A DNA stretch of 64,000 bases from NCBI GenBank assembly GCA_965199585.1, contig CBDASI010000002.1, forward strand, positions 2,232,001-2,296,000, given 5' to 3'. A program made the translations under genes and the position numbers. This document shows, piece by piece, positions 9,086 to 17,125 of the stretch; position 1 is the first letter of the stretch; the number at the start of each line of letters is the position of its first letter. Source of the DNA: JAVVHH01 sp965199585. Its GTDB lineage: Bacteria; Pseudomonadota; Alphaproteobacteria; Acetobacterales; Acetobacteraceae. Under the pieces are notes generated by a model. It saw only the letters and a program-made list of their open reading frames with translations. It made no database searches and was not told where the DNA came from.

Positions 9086-9841
9086 TCACGCAGCGTCGAG
9101 CCGCCAGGTCCGACGCTGCGCCTGATATTTGCGGCAGGCTTCGCCGAAGCTCCGGAAGATGATCCGACTAGCCTCGTCGGTCGCCCAGTGCCATTCGGGG
9201 TGGAACTGCACGCCGAACGCAAACGCCTCGGCATCCCGCACGCGCACGGCCTCGACCGTTCCGTCCTCGGCCACCGCTTCGATCTCGAGCCCGTCGGCGA
9301 TGCGGTCGAGCGCCTGCTCGTGCAGAGAGTTGACCAGGACTTCATCGGTGCCGAGCACGAGGGCAAGCTCGCCGGAAACACGCACCGTGTGCTTGAGGCG
9401 GAACAGATGGTCGAGTTCGCCCTCGCCGGCGCGGTGATCGGCACGGCCGTCCAGCAGATGCACCTGTTGGTGCAGCGAACCGCCGAGGGCGACGTTCAGT
9501 TCCTGGATCCCGCGGCAGATGGCGAGCAACGGCATGCCGCGCCGGATCGCCTCGAGCGCCAGCGGCAGCGTGGTGCCGTCCCGAGCGGGGTCGTGCATCG
9601 TGGGAGTCAACGACGGGTCGGTGCCGTAGCGCGCGGGTTCGACGTTGCTGGGGCTACCGGACAGGAGCAGCCCATCGAGACGGTCGAGCACGTCGAGCAT
9701 CAGTTCGCCGACCGGCGGCAGCAGGACCGGGATCGCCCCGGCCGCGCCGATCAGCGCGTTGCCATAGCGGGTCGGCGTCGAGTGCTGCGGCTCGCCGTTG
9801 ACGGTCTTTGAGCAGGCGGGGACGCCGACGACGATGGACAT
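9086..9841 (-). CDS. gamma-glutamyl-gamma-aminobutyrate hydrolase family protein (class I amidotransferase, C26)
   Basis: 251 residues of the PuuD/peptidase C26 family, cytosolic enzymes that hydrolyse gamma-glutamyl amide bonds. The catalytic nucleophile Cys109 lies in LLAICRGIQELNVALGG, and the His/Glu of the triad are in QFHPEW (His214, Glu216). RYGTDPSLTPTMHDPARD is a block typical of the family. It is the last gene of a run frmA - HMA protein - this gene, with gaps of 10 and 12 bases. No other putrescine-utilisation (puu) gene is present, so the exact substrate is open: gamma-Glu-GABA or another gamma-glutamyl compound. Confidence 0.85.
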   Translation of the reverse strand: MSIVVGVPACSKTVNGEPQHSTPTRYGNALIGAAGAIPVLLPPVGELMLDVLDRLDGLLLSGSPSNVEPARYGTDPSLTPTMHDPARDGTTLPLALEAIRRGMPLLAICRGIQELNVALGGSLHQQVHLLDGRADHRAGEGELDHLFRLKHTVRVSGELALVLGTDEVLVNSLHEQALDRIADGLEIEAVAEDGTVEAVRVRDAEAFAFGVQFHPEWHWATDEASRIIFRSFGEACRKYQAQRRTWRLDAA

Positions 9842-9853
9842 GGTGCCGGTGCT

Positions 9854-10060
9854 CTAATCCAGGGACGGGAGGGCTTCGTAGCCTTCGGCGGCGATCGCCT
9901 GGAGATACACGTCCTCCGGCGCACTATCGTTGTTGATGACGAGCTTGCCGGACGGCAGGTCGATCTCGCTGCTGGCGCCGGGATCCACCTTGGCGATCGC
10001 GGCGGACACGGCGCCGACACAATGCTGGCAGGTCATGCCCGTGATATCGAAACTCTGCAT
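9854..10060 (-). CDS. heavy-metal-associated (HMA) domain protein, CopZ-like
   Basis: 68-residue single-domain metallochaperone fold. It opens with beta-1 and the metal-binding loop GMTCQHCVGAV, with cysteines at 11 and 14 of the CxxC that binds Cu(I) or a similar soft metal, and closes with the usual EGYEA strand. No copper ATPase gene lies nearby. It is embedded between frmA and the gamma-glutamyl hydrolase in what looks like one transcript, an unusual setting for a copper chaperone. AGGGAT in the gap before ATG 10060 may serve as ribosome site. Confidence 0.88.
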   Translation of the reverse strand: MQSFDITGMTCQHCVGAVSAAIAKVDPGASSEIDLPSGKLVINNDSAPEDVYLQAIAAEGYEALPSLD

Positions 10061-10070
10061 TGAATGATCC

Positions 10071-11180
10071 CTAGTAGACGACGACGCTGCGGATGCTCTC
10101 GCCGGAATGCATGAGGTTGAATCCCTCGTTGATGCGCTCGAGCGGCAGGATATGGGTGATCAGGTCGTCGATGTTAATCTTGCCGTCCATGTACCAGTCC
10201 ACGATCTTCGGCACGTCGGTGCGTCCGCGGGCGCCGCCGAAGGCGCTACCCTGCCATACCCGGCCGGTGACCAGCTGGAAGGGTCGCGTGCTGATTTCCT
10301 TGCCGGCCCCGGCGACACCGATGATGGTGCTCTTGCCCCACCCTTTATGCGCGCATTCGAGCGCCTGACGCATCAAGGTGGTGTTACCGACGCACTCGAA
10401 GCTGTGGTCTGCGCCACCCTTGGTAAGATCGACCAGATAGGGGACGATATCGCCCTCGATCTCCTTCGGGTTGACGAAGTCGGTCATGCCGAATTTGGTC
10501 GCCAGTTCGCGGCGGCCCGGGTTGATGTCCACACCGACGATCTGGTCGGCCCCGGCCAGCTTGGCGCCCTGCACGACGTTGAGGCCGATGCCGCCGAGGC
10601 CGAACACCACGACGCGGTCACCGGGCTGCACCTTGGCGGTGAACAGCACCGCGCCGACCCCGGTGGTCACGCCGCAGCCGATGTAGCAGATCTTGTCGAA
10701 CGGCGCGTCCTCGCGGACCTTGGCCAGCGCGATTTCGGGCATCACGGTGAAGTTGGCGAAGGTCGAGCAGCCCATGTAGTGCAGCACCGGCTTGCCCTTG
10801 AAGCTGAACCGGCTGGTGCCGTCGGGCATGACGCCGCGGCCCTGCGTGGTGCGGATGGCCTGGCACAAATTGGTCTTGCGGCTGAGGCAGTATTCGCACT
10901 CCCGGCACTCCGGGGTGTAGAGCGGGATGACGTGGTCGCCCTTCTTCAGCGAGCGCACGCCGGGGCCGACGTCGCGGACGATGCCGGCGCCCTCATGGCC
11001 GAGGATGGCGGGAAACATGCCCTCCGGATCGTCGCCGGAGCGGGTGAATTCGTCCGTGTGGCAGATGCCGGTCGCCATGATCTCGACCAGTACCTCGCCC
11101 TCCTTGGGGCCCTCGAGCTGGACGGTCTCGATCTGCAGAGGTTGGCCGGCCTCGAAGGCGACGGCAGCGCGGACGTCCAC
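10071..11180 (-). CDS. frmA: S-(hydroxymethyl)glutathione dehydrogenase / class III alcohol dehydrogenase
   Basis: 369 residues of zinc-dependent medium-chain dehydrogenase that oxidises S-hydroxymethylglutathione (from formaldehyde plus glutathione) to S-formylglutathione with NAD. Catalytic zinc ligands are Cys40 in TGICHTDE and His62-Glu63 in GHEGAG. The structural zinc ligands are Cys92, 95, 98 and 106 in ECRECEYCLSRKTNLC. The Rossmann motif is VFGLGGIGLNVVQGA. The start is GTG 11180 with GGAG nine bases upstream. First gene of the frmA-HMA-amidotransferase run. No S-formylglutathione hydrolase gene (frmB) is in the window. Confidence 0.94.
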   Translation of the reverse strand: MDVRAAVAFEAGQPLQIETVQLEGPKEGEVLVEIMATGICHTDEFTRSGDDPEGMFPAILGHEGAGIVRDVGPGVRSLKKGDHVIPLYTPECRECEYCLSRKTNLCQAIRTTQGRGVMPDGTSRFSFKGKPVLHYMGCSTFANFTVMPEIALAKVREDAPFDKICYIGCGVTTGVGAVLFTAKVQPGDRVVVFGLGGIGLNVVQGAKLAGADQIVGVDINPGRRELATKFGMTDFVNPKEIEGDIVPYLVDLTKGGADHSFECVGNTTLMRQALECAHKGWGKSTIIGVAGAGKEISTRPFQLVTGRVWQGSAFGGARGRTDVPKIVDWYMDGKINIDDLITHILPLERINEGFNLMHSGESIRSVVVY

Positions 11181-11238
11181 GGCTATTCTCCGATGATGTG
11201 GCGCCTTGAGTATATCGGCGCTTCCGGCGGCGCCATCC

Positions 11239-12024
11239 CTAAGCGGGCACGCGTCCGGCGATGGCGTTGGCCGACGCGGCGTAGCTGACGCTTCCGTCGG
11301 CGTCGGCGGGCAGACGGTCGCGCACGCGCTGCTCGAGGCTGGCGAGTTGGCCGGGCGGCAACTTCGCGAGCGTCGCGCCCATCGATCCGGTGCCGAGGCT
11401 GGCGGCCCAGTAGGCCTCGAAGTCGGCGAAGCGCCGGGTCACGGTAATGGTGCGCTGGCGCAGATCGGTCAGCCCGACGGTGGCGAAGGCGGCGTGGAGC
11501 TTGTCGGTGCTCGCGATGGCCGCGCTCGGCGGCAGCACGGGGGTGTGCCCCAGGGCGCGCAGCTCGGCTTGGATCGGCTCGAGCGGGAACGAGCGGGCCG
11601 GCAGGTCCCAGGCATAGGCGGCGACGGTGCCGCCGGGGCGGACCACGCGGCGCATTTCGGCCAGCCCGGCGGCCGGGTCGTCGAGGAAGAAGATCACCAG
11701 CGCCATGATCGCGACGTCGGCGCTGTTGTCGCCGAACGGCAGGGCGTGAGCGTCGCCGAGGTGGAAGCGGGCAGCTTGCGCGCCGGGTCGGGTGCGGGCG
11801 AAGGCGAGCTGGCCCTCCGACGGGTCGATTCCGTCGATCGCCGTAGGCGCGCAGCGTTGGATGACCAGCTCGGTGAACGCGCCGTTGCCGCAACCGACGT
11901 CGATCCAGCGCTGGCCGGAGGCCGGGGCGAGCCAATCGAGGAAGGTGGCGCCGACCAGCTGGCTCCACTTGCCCATGCCTTCCTCGTAGGCGGCGCCATC
12001 GTTGAAACGGATCGGTGGGGTCAT
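11239..12024 (-). CDS. class I SAM-dependent methyltransferase
   Basis: 261 residues with a Methyltransf_11-type Rossmann domain: motif I WIDVGCGNGAFTELV, an acidic IDGIDPSEGQL for the SAM ribose, and the motif-IV-like ADVAIMALVIFFLDDP followed by GGTVAAYAWD. It resembles the UbiE/menaquinone-type general methyltransferases; the acceptor is not predictable. ATG 12024 overlaps the stop of the AI-2E-family gene (ATGA), so it is translationally coupled and transcribed with it. The frame stays open well upstream, but that part overlaps the preceding gene and is not protein-like. Confidence 0.85.
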   Translation of the reverse strand: MTPPIRFNDGAAYEEGMGKWSQLVGATFLDWLAPASGQRWIDVGCGNGAFTELVIQRCAPTAIDGIDPSEGQLAFARTRPGAQAARFHLGDAHALPFGDNSADVAIMALVIFFLDDPAAGLAEMRRVVRPGGTVAAYAWDLPARSFPLEPIQAELRALGHTPVLPPSAAIASTDKLHAAFATVGLTDLRQRTITVTRRFADFEAYWAASLGTGSMGATLAKLPPGQLASLEQRVRDRLPADADGSVSYAASANAIAGRVPA

Positions 12025-13673
12025 GCGGCCTCGGCTTGGGCGGAGATCGCCTTGGTATAGGCCAGCAGCTCGCTGATCGACAGGATCACGTGTGCCGACA
12101 ACCCGCCCTGACGCAGCTCGGCCAGCAGCGAGGAGCCGCCATCGGCACCCCAGAGGCACACCACGACCTCGCTGTCGGGCAGCTTGTTCTGCATGCGCAG
12201 GACGAAGAAGCGGATGGTGGCGAAGCTGGCGGACTCCGCCATGACGGAGAGGCAGCACAGGCGTGGGCGGACCGCGCCATCCTGGGCCTTGTCCAGCACG
12301 GAGCTGGGCGAGACGATGGCGCCGAAGCCGATTTCGCGCAGGGTCTGCACCGCCATGGCTGCCGCGAGGTCATCGAAGTCCCCGCGCGCGGGGATGCACA
12401 AGATGTCGCCGTCCCGCTGCCAGGCGCCATCGCCCATGACGGGCGCGGGGGCGAGACTCGCGAGCAAGGTGTCGAACTGCTCGTGGATCGGGTCGATGAG
12501 GTCCGGGTCATCGCCGCGGTCCTGCTGGGCGAGCACCAGGCCGGGCAGGGCGATATGGTCGAAATAATCGGCCCGCGAGTTTGCCTCGACATGTTGCTTG
12601 GCCGATTTGAGGAGCGCCATGGAGCGGCCCTCCAGCGCCCGCTGATAAAACGTCTCGGCCGGCAGCAGCGGCGACTCGCTGCCGAACAGCACGTCCAGGA
12701 ACGACAGCGCGGTGACGTTGCGGCCGATGACGACCAGGCAGACGGTCAGCGGCGTCGCGATCAGCAGGCCGACGAAGCCCCAGAGCAGCGTCCAGAACGA
12801 GGTGGCGACCAGCACGGCAACCGGCGAGATGCCGGTGCTGTGACCGTAGAGCAACGGCTCGACGATCTGGCTGACGACAACCTCGCTGACCGCGAAGATG
12901 ATCAGCACGATGACCGCCAGCGACCAGTCCGGCGACACGGCGACCGCGAGCGCCAGCGGTGCGCCGACACCGATGAAGGTGCCGACGAACGGGACGAAGC
13001 GCATCAGCGTGGCGATGAGGCCGAGCAGGACCGGGCTCGGCATCCCGCCTATGGCCAGGGCACCGCCGATCCAGATGCCGAAGGCCGCGTTGATGGTGAG
13101 CTGCGACAGGAAGTAGCGCGACAGCCGATGTCCGGCGTCGTTGAGCGCGAAGATGGTGCGGTGCAGGTCGTGGCGGCCGACCAGACGCACGAAGCGGTCG
13201 CGCAGGTCCTCGCTGTAGAGCAGGATCACGAGCGTGAACACCAGGACGACCGCGGCGGTGGTGACCGGGCCGAGCAGCGGGCGGGCGAACCGTTCCGCCA
13301 GCGCGAGCGGCGAGGCGGCCTCGCCCACACCGCTGGTCAACGGCCCGGCCAGGCGCGCGACGAACGGCGTGGTCTCGGCCAGGCGCTGCCATTTGGCGAC
13401 GATGTTGGCTTCGTACTGCGGCGCCTTGACCACCAGCGCCGAGATCTGCCCGCCGACCACCAGGCTGAGCAGGCCGAGGATGACGAACGCGATCACCACC
13501 GCGAGCAGCGACGCCAGCACGTGCGGCAGGTAGGCGCGCTGCAGCAGGCGCGCGAGCGGCGCCAGCACGAAGGCGAGCAGCCCGGCCAGCACCAGCGGAA
13601 CCAGCAGCTCCTGGCCGAAATACAGTGCGGCAACGACGACCGCGCCGCCGTTGAGCATGGCGGTGGTGCGCAC
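12021..13673 (-). CDS. AI-2E family transporter with cytosolic C-terminal domain
   Basis: 550-residue polytopic membrane protein of the AI-2E (PerM/TqsA) family. Two N-terminal helices are followed by a loop and five or six further helices, including LRFVPFVGTFIGVGAPL and EPLLYGHSTGISPVAVLVA, the family's most conserved stretches. Residues from about 345 to 550 are a soluble tail with alpha/beta character (DILCIPARGDFDDLA, RLCCLSVMAE) seen in many proteobacterial relatives and not needed for transport. The start is doubtful: GTG 13673 is the only standard start codon, lacks a ribosome site, and the frame upstream to a stop at 13782 has only CTG options. Substrate unknown; the family is not limited to autoinducer export. 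Confidence 0.82.
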   Translation of the reverse strand: MRTTAMLNGGAVVVAALYFGQELLVPLVLAGLLAFVLAPLARLLQRAYLPHVLASLLAVVIAFVILGLLSLVVGGQISALVVKAPQYEANIVAKWQRLAETTPFVARLAGPLTSGVGEAASPLALAERFARPLLGPVTTAAVVLVFTLVILLYSEDLRDRFVRLVGRHDLHRTIFALNDAGHRLSRYFLSQLTINAAFGIWIGGALAIGGMPSPVLLGLIATLMRFVPFVGTFIGVGAPLALAVAVSPDWSLAVIVLIIFAVSEVVVSQIVEPLLYGHSTGISPVAVLVATSFWTLLWGFVGLLIATPLTVCLVVIGRNVTALSFLDVLFGSESPLLPAETFYQRALEGRSMALLKSAKQHVEANSRADYFDHIALPGLVLAQQDRGDDPDLIDPIHEQFDTLLASLAPAPVMGDGAWQRDGDILCIPARGDFDDLAAAMAVQTLREIGFGAIVSPSSVLDKAQDGAVRPRLCCLSVMAESASFATIRFFVLRMQNKLPDSEVVVCLWGADGGSSLLAELRQGGLSAHVILSISELLAYTKAISAQAEAA

Positions 13674-13785
13674 GGCCGACGCAGTCAGCTTGCGCTCGGA
13701 GGGCAGGCCAGGGTTTGCGGGGTGTGCGATAGTGCCGAGTCCTTCAAAGGCGGGCGAGCATGGCCATATTCGCGCCGCCTGTCAT

Positions 13786-15543
13786 CTAGCCGTGTAGCGG
13801 CCAGACCCAGAGGATCATCGGCAGGCCGACGATGATCACCATCAGTGAGAGCGGCGCGCCCAGCCTGGAATAGTCGGCGAAGCGGTATCCGCCGGGCCCC
13901 ATGACCAGCGTATTGCACTGGTGCCCGAGCGGCGAGAGGAAGTCGCAGCCGGCGCCGAGTGCCACGGCCATCAGAAACGGATCGACGTTATAGCCGAGCT
14001 TGACGGCGACGCTGGCGGCCAGTGGACCCATGATGAGCACGGTCGGCGCATTGTGCAGGAACGGCGTGACGATGAGGGTCACCACGAGGATGAAGGCGAG
14101 CGCCCACGCTCCGGGCAGCCCCTGCACCACGGACAGCACGAGGTTGGCCAACAGCCCGGTGCCGCCGGTGTCGTGCAGCGCGTGGGTGACCGGGATCAGC
14201 GCGCCGAGCAGGATCAGCACGTGCCATTCGACTGTCTCGTAGGCTTCGTGCATCGTCATCGTGCGCAGGAGCAGCATGGCGACCGCGGCGAGGAAGAACG
14301 CGACGCCGACGGTCAGCACGTGCGCGGCAACCAGGCCCATGGCGACCGCGAGCACGAGCACGGGCCAAATGCTGCGCTCGTCGCGGCCGAGACTGATGCT
14401 GCGATGCGCGAGCGGCAGGATGCGGAGCTCGCCGAGCGTGTCGGCCATCTGCGGCGAGGCGCTACGCAGCACGATGACGTCGCCGGCCCGCAGGCGCACG
14501 GTCGCCAGGCGTTGACTGATCCGCTTGCCGCGGCGGCTGACGGCCATGACGCTGATGTCATAACGCTCCTGAAGCAGCGCCTGGGTCACGGTGCGGCCGA
14601 CCAGGGCGGAGTCGGCCGTGATGACGCCTTCGACGATCCGGGCTTCGCCGCTCGCCGATCCGGCCAGCCGTAGGTCGGCACGGCCGACCAGCCGGTCGAG
14701 ATCGGATGGCTCGCCGCGCAGCAGCAGCAGGTCGTCTTCACGCACCAGGCTGTCGGCGCGCGGCGGGAAACGGCGGAACCGCTCGCGGATCACCATCGCG
14801 ACCTGAACGTCGCCTTCGGCCATGGCTTCGATCTCGGCGATGGTACGGCCCACGGCGGCGGATTCGGCAGGAACGTTCGCCTCGGCGGTGTAGCTCTCGA
14901 GGTTGAAGGCAGCCTCCATCCCGGACGCGCCACGGCGGCCGCGCGGCAGCAGCCCCCAGGCGAAGCTCACGAACACCAACCCGGCCAGCGCCACCGTCAA
15001 ACCCACCGGTGTGAACGAGAACAGGCCGAACGGCTTGCCGATCGTGTCGAAACGGACCTTCGAGATCAGGATGTTCGGCGCCGTGCCCACCATGGTGACG
15101 ATGCCGCCGAGCATGGCGGAAAACGCCATCGGCATCAGCACCGCCGAGACCGGCGTCTTATTGCGACGACACAGCTGCATCGCGACCGGCATGAAGACGG
15201 CGAGCGCGCCGACGTTCTTGGTCACCATCGAGAGGGCCATGCAGCAGGCGCACAGGACCGGCACCTGCAGCGCCGTCGTCTTCAGCTTGGGCAGCAGCGG
15301 ACGCATCGCGGCCAGCACCACGCCGGAGCGCGCGATCGCCGCGCTGACCACCAATGCGGCACCGATGATGACGACGACGTCATCCGAGAAGCCCTCGAAC
15401 GCGTGCTTAGCCGGGATAATGCCGACGATCAGGCCAATGCCGAGCGAGGTCAGCGCGACGAGATCGTAGGGCAGGCGGCCCCAGGCGAACGCGGCGACGG
15501 TGCCGCCCAGAAGCGTGAATGCGAGGATCTGATCGATTGTCAT
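13786..15543 (-). CDS. SLC13 (DASS/CitT-type) permease with two RCK_C domains
   Basis: 585-residue inner-membrane carrier of the Na+/sulfate-dicarboxylate group. N-terminal helices 1-6 are followed at about residues 205-385 by two TrkA-C (RCK_C) regulatory domains, each ending in a DLLLLRGE or DVIVLRSA strand, and then the second half of the transporter. The family hairpin motifs GGIVTMVGTAPNILI and HQCNTLVMGPGGY are present. ATG 15543 has AAGGTG nine bases upstream and is preferred over in-frame GTG 15555. Relatives carry sulfate, thiosulfate or dicarboxylates; which applies here is not visible. Confidence 0.88.
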   Translation of the reverse strand: MTIDQILAFTLLGGTVAAFAWGRLPYDLVALTSLGIGLIVGIIPAKHAFEGFSDDVVVIIGAALVVSAAIARSGVVLAAMRPLLPKLKTTALQVPVLCACCMALSMVTKNVGALAVFMPVAMQLCRRNKTPVSAVLMPMAFSAMLGGIVTMVGTAPNILISKVRFDTIGKPFGLFSFTPVGLTVALAGLVFVSFAWGLLPRGRRGASGMEAAFNLESYTAEANVPAESAAVGRTIAEIEAMAEGDVQVAMVIRERFRRFPPRADSLVREDDLLLLRGEPSDLDRLVGRADLRLAGSASGEARIVEGVITADSALVGRTVTQALLQERYDISVMAVSRRGKRISQRLATVRLRAGDVIVLRSASPQMADTLGELRILPLAHRSISLGRDERSIWPVLVLAVAMGLVAAHVLTVGVAFFLAAVAMLLLRTMTMHEAYETVEWHVLILLGALIPVTHALHDTGGTGLLANLVLSVVQGLPGAWALAFILVVTLIVTPFLHNAPTVLIMGPLAASVAVKLGYNVDPFLMAVALGAGCDFLSPLGHQCNTLVMGPGGYRFADYSRLGAPLSLMVIIVGLPMILWVWPLHG

Positions 15544-15693
15544 CTCGCCGTTCACCTTATGTTAGGTTGAGACCGTGCAACCCTGGTAGGCGGCTGGTGT
15601 TCACGAGATGCCACGGTTCTATGGGCCGGGATAGTTCGTAGGCGAGATAAGCGGCGCGGTTGGCCGGCCAGAGGCGACGGAAGCGGAGGCGAC

Positions 15694-16071
15694 ATGAGTA
15701 AGATTTTGTTGGTCGAGGATCACGAGGAGATCTGGGACTTCCTGTCGCGTCGTCTGAAGCGCCGTGGGTTCGATGTCGTACTAGCGACGGATGGGCAGCA
15801 GGCGGTCGACAAGGCCGCCAGCGAAAAGCCGGACATCGTGTTGCTCGACATGAACCTGCCGATCATGGACGGCTGGACCGTGGCGGGAACCATCAAAGCC
15901 AACCCGGAACTGAGCAAGACGCCGATCATCGCGCTGACCGCACACGCGATGTCGGGCGATCGCGAGAAGGCCCTGGCCGCCGGATGTGACGACTATCACC
16001 CCAAGCCGGTCGATTTCTCGCGGTTGCTGATGCAGATCGACGAGCAACTGGCACGGACGGTCTCGGCTTAA
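15694..16071 (+). CDS. single-domain response regulator (CheY/DivK-like)
   Basis: 125 residues, receiver domain only. Acidic pocket VEDHEE, phosphoacceptor Asp52 in VLLDMNLPIMDGW, switch Thr82 in IIALTAHAM, and Lys104 in YHPKPVDF are all intact, so it should be phosphorylatable. There is no output domain, so it must act through protein contacts or as a phosphorelay shuttle. No histidine kinase lies next to it; the kinase at the right edge of the window is 47 kb away. ATG 15694 is preceded by GGAGG. The gene after it starts 12 bases later on the same strand. Confidence 0.93.
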   Translation: MSKILLVEDHEEIWDFLSRRLKRRGFDVVLATDGQQAVDKAASEKPDIVLLDMNLPIMDGWTVAGTIKANPELSKTPIIALTAHAMSGDREKALAAGCDDYHPKPVDFSRLLMQIDEQLARTVSA

Positions 16072-16083
16072 GCTGCTGACGAA

Positions 16084-16671
16084 ATGGGGTTTCTTGCAAA
16101 ACTAGGATGGCGCGAGCCTTCCGACGGCGCGGCGCCCGCTTTAGAGGAGTCGGCGACCATCGGCGACGTGGAGGTGCCGGCTTCCGGGCGCCGCGACCGA
16201 GACGCGAATGACGGCAGCGTGCTAGTTCAGGATGCCATCAGCGCTAAGCTGATGCATGGCTGGCTGCAGAACCGCCACCAGACCCTGATGCCGCTGACCC
16301 TCAACGTCGGCGCATTATCCGTCGTTGAGCGTGCGATGCTGGGGCGGATCCTCGCATCGTTCCTGCTGATCGGACGACCAGCGTCGGATGCCGCGGACGG
16401 CGCCCCGTCATTGCGGACCTGGCTCACGAGCGTCGGCAGCGACCCGGATACACTGATCGCCTATGACCAAGCACTGGCGTCGCCGCTGCCACTGAATGAA
16501 GCCTTCGATCGCGCGCAAGAGCATGGCCTGACCATTTACGCTTATGTCGCCGCGCTGATGGCGTCCGACACGCGGTATCCGGTCAGCGTGATGCTCTGTG
16601 ACATGGTCCAGGCACGCTTCGACCTGCCGTCTGCCATGGTGCGCAGCGCGGTGCGACGCTACCGCCGGTAG
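16084..16671 (+). CDS. protein of unknown function, possibly TerB-like
   Basis: 195-residue soluble protein. The first 45 residues are low-complexity and charged. The rest is helical, with two blocks, VVERAMLGRILASFLLIG and IYAYVAALMASDTRYPVSV, that by eye recall the helical bundles of TerB/DUF533 proteins. Typical TerB acidic metal motifs are not evident, so the assignment is weak. It lies 12 bases downstream of the response-regulator gene and is probably co-transcribed, which makes it a candidate partner or output for that regulator. Confidence 0.7.
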   Translation: MGFLAKLGWREPSDGAAPALEESATIGDVEVPASGRRDRDANDGSVLVQDAISAKLMHGWLQNRHQTLMPLTLNVGALSVVERAMLGRILASFLLIGRPASDAADGAPSLRTWLTSVGSDPDTLIAYDQALASPLPLNEAFDRAQEHGLTIYAYVAALMASDTRYPVSVMLCDMVQARFDLPSAMVRSAVRRYRR

Positions 16672-16702
16672 CGGCATCGTTGCACGCGCTGAGTAGACGC
16701 GC

Positions 16703-17125
16703 TCAGGCTTCCGTCATCTCCCGCAGTGCTTGCTGCAGCCCCGTGCTGCCTACCAGCAAGGTGCGCGAGATGTCGGCGAGGGTGATCCAGCCGACGACCC
16801 TCGACGTCTCCGGATCCTGAACGGGCATCCGGCGAACATGGTTCGCCGCCATAGCATCCATCGCCGAATGCAGGCTGTCCGACGGCCGGCACGAGATGAC
16901 CGGGCGGGACGCGATGTCGCGCAACCGGGTCGAGACCGGGTCGAGGCCTTTCGCCACGACCCGGTAGAGAATGTCCCGATCCGTCACGATCCCATGCAGG
17001 CGCTCGGCCGAGCCGACCGGGAGCGCCCCCACGTCGATCTCGCCCATCAACTCGGCGGCGTCCTGAGCGGACGCCTCCTGGTCGACGTATTCGACTTCAC
17101 GGCTCATGACATCGCCGACGTTCAT
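16703..17125 (-). CDS. CBS-domain pair protein
   Basis: 140 residues composed of two CBS motifs: the first with VGALPVGSAERLHGIVTDRD at about 35-55, the second with NHVRRMPVQDPETSRVVGWI. GIVTDRDI and VGWITLADI are the characteristic strand-helix ends that form the adenine-nucleotide binding cleft. A stand-alone Bateman module, likely an energy-state sensor. ATG 17125 overlaps the glgX stop (ATGA), so it is translated from the same mRNA; this suggests adenylate sensing tied to glycogen breakdown, but that is inference. Confidence 0.9.
   Translation of the reverse strand: MNVGDVMSREVEYVDQEASAQDAAELMGEIDVGALPVGSAERLHGIVTDRDILYRVVAKGLDPVSTRLRDIASRPVISCRPSDSLHSAMDAMAANHVRRMPVQDPETSRVVGWITLADISRTLLVGSTGLQQALREMTEA

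Noticed and set aside
9086..9841. PuuD of a putrescine-utilisation pathway
   Set aside because: No puuA, puuB or puuC-like gene is present, so only the family name is supported.
12021..13673. Autoinducer-2 exporter (quorum sensing)
   Set aside because: Membership of the AI-2E family does not show AI-2 transport; no luxS or lsr gene is nearby.
12015..13835. A 606-codon open frame on the plus strand opposite the AI-2E-family gene
   Set aside because: Its translation is low-complexity and rich in Arg, Gln, Asp and His, as expected for the antisense of a high-GC gene; the minus strand encodes clear family motifs.
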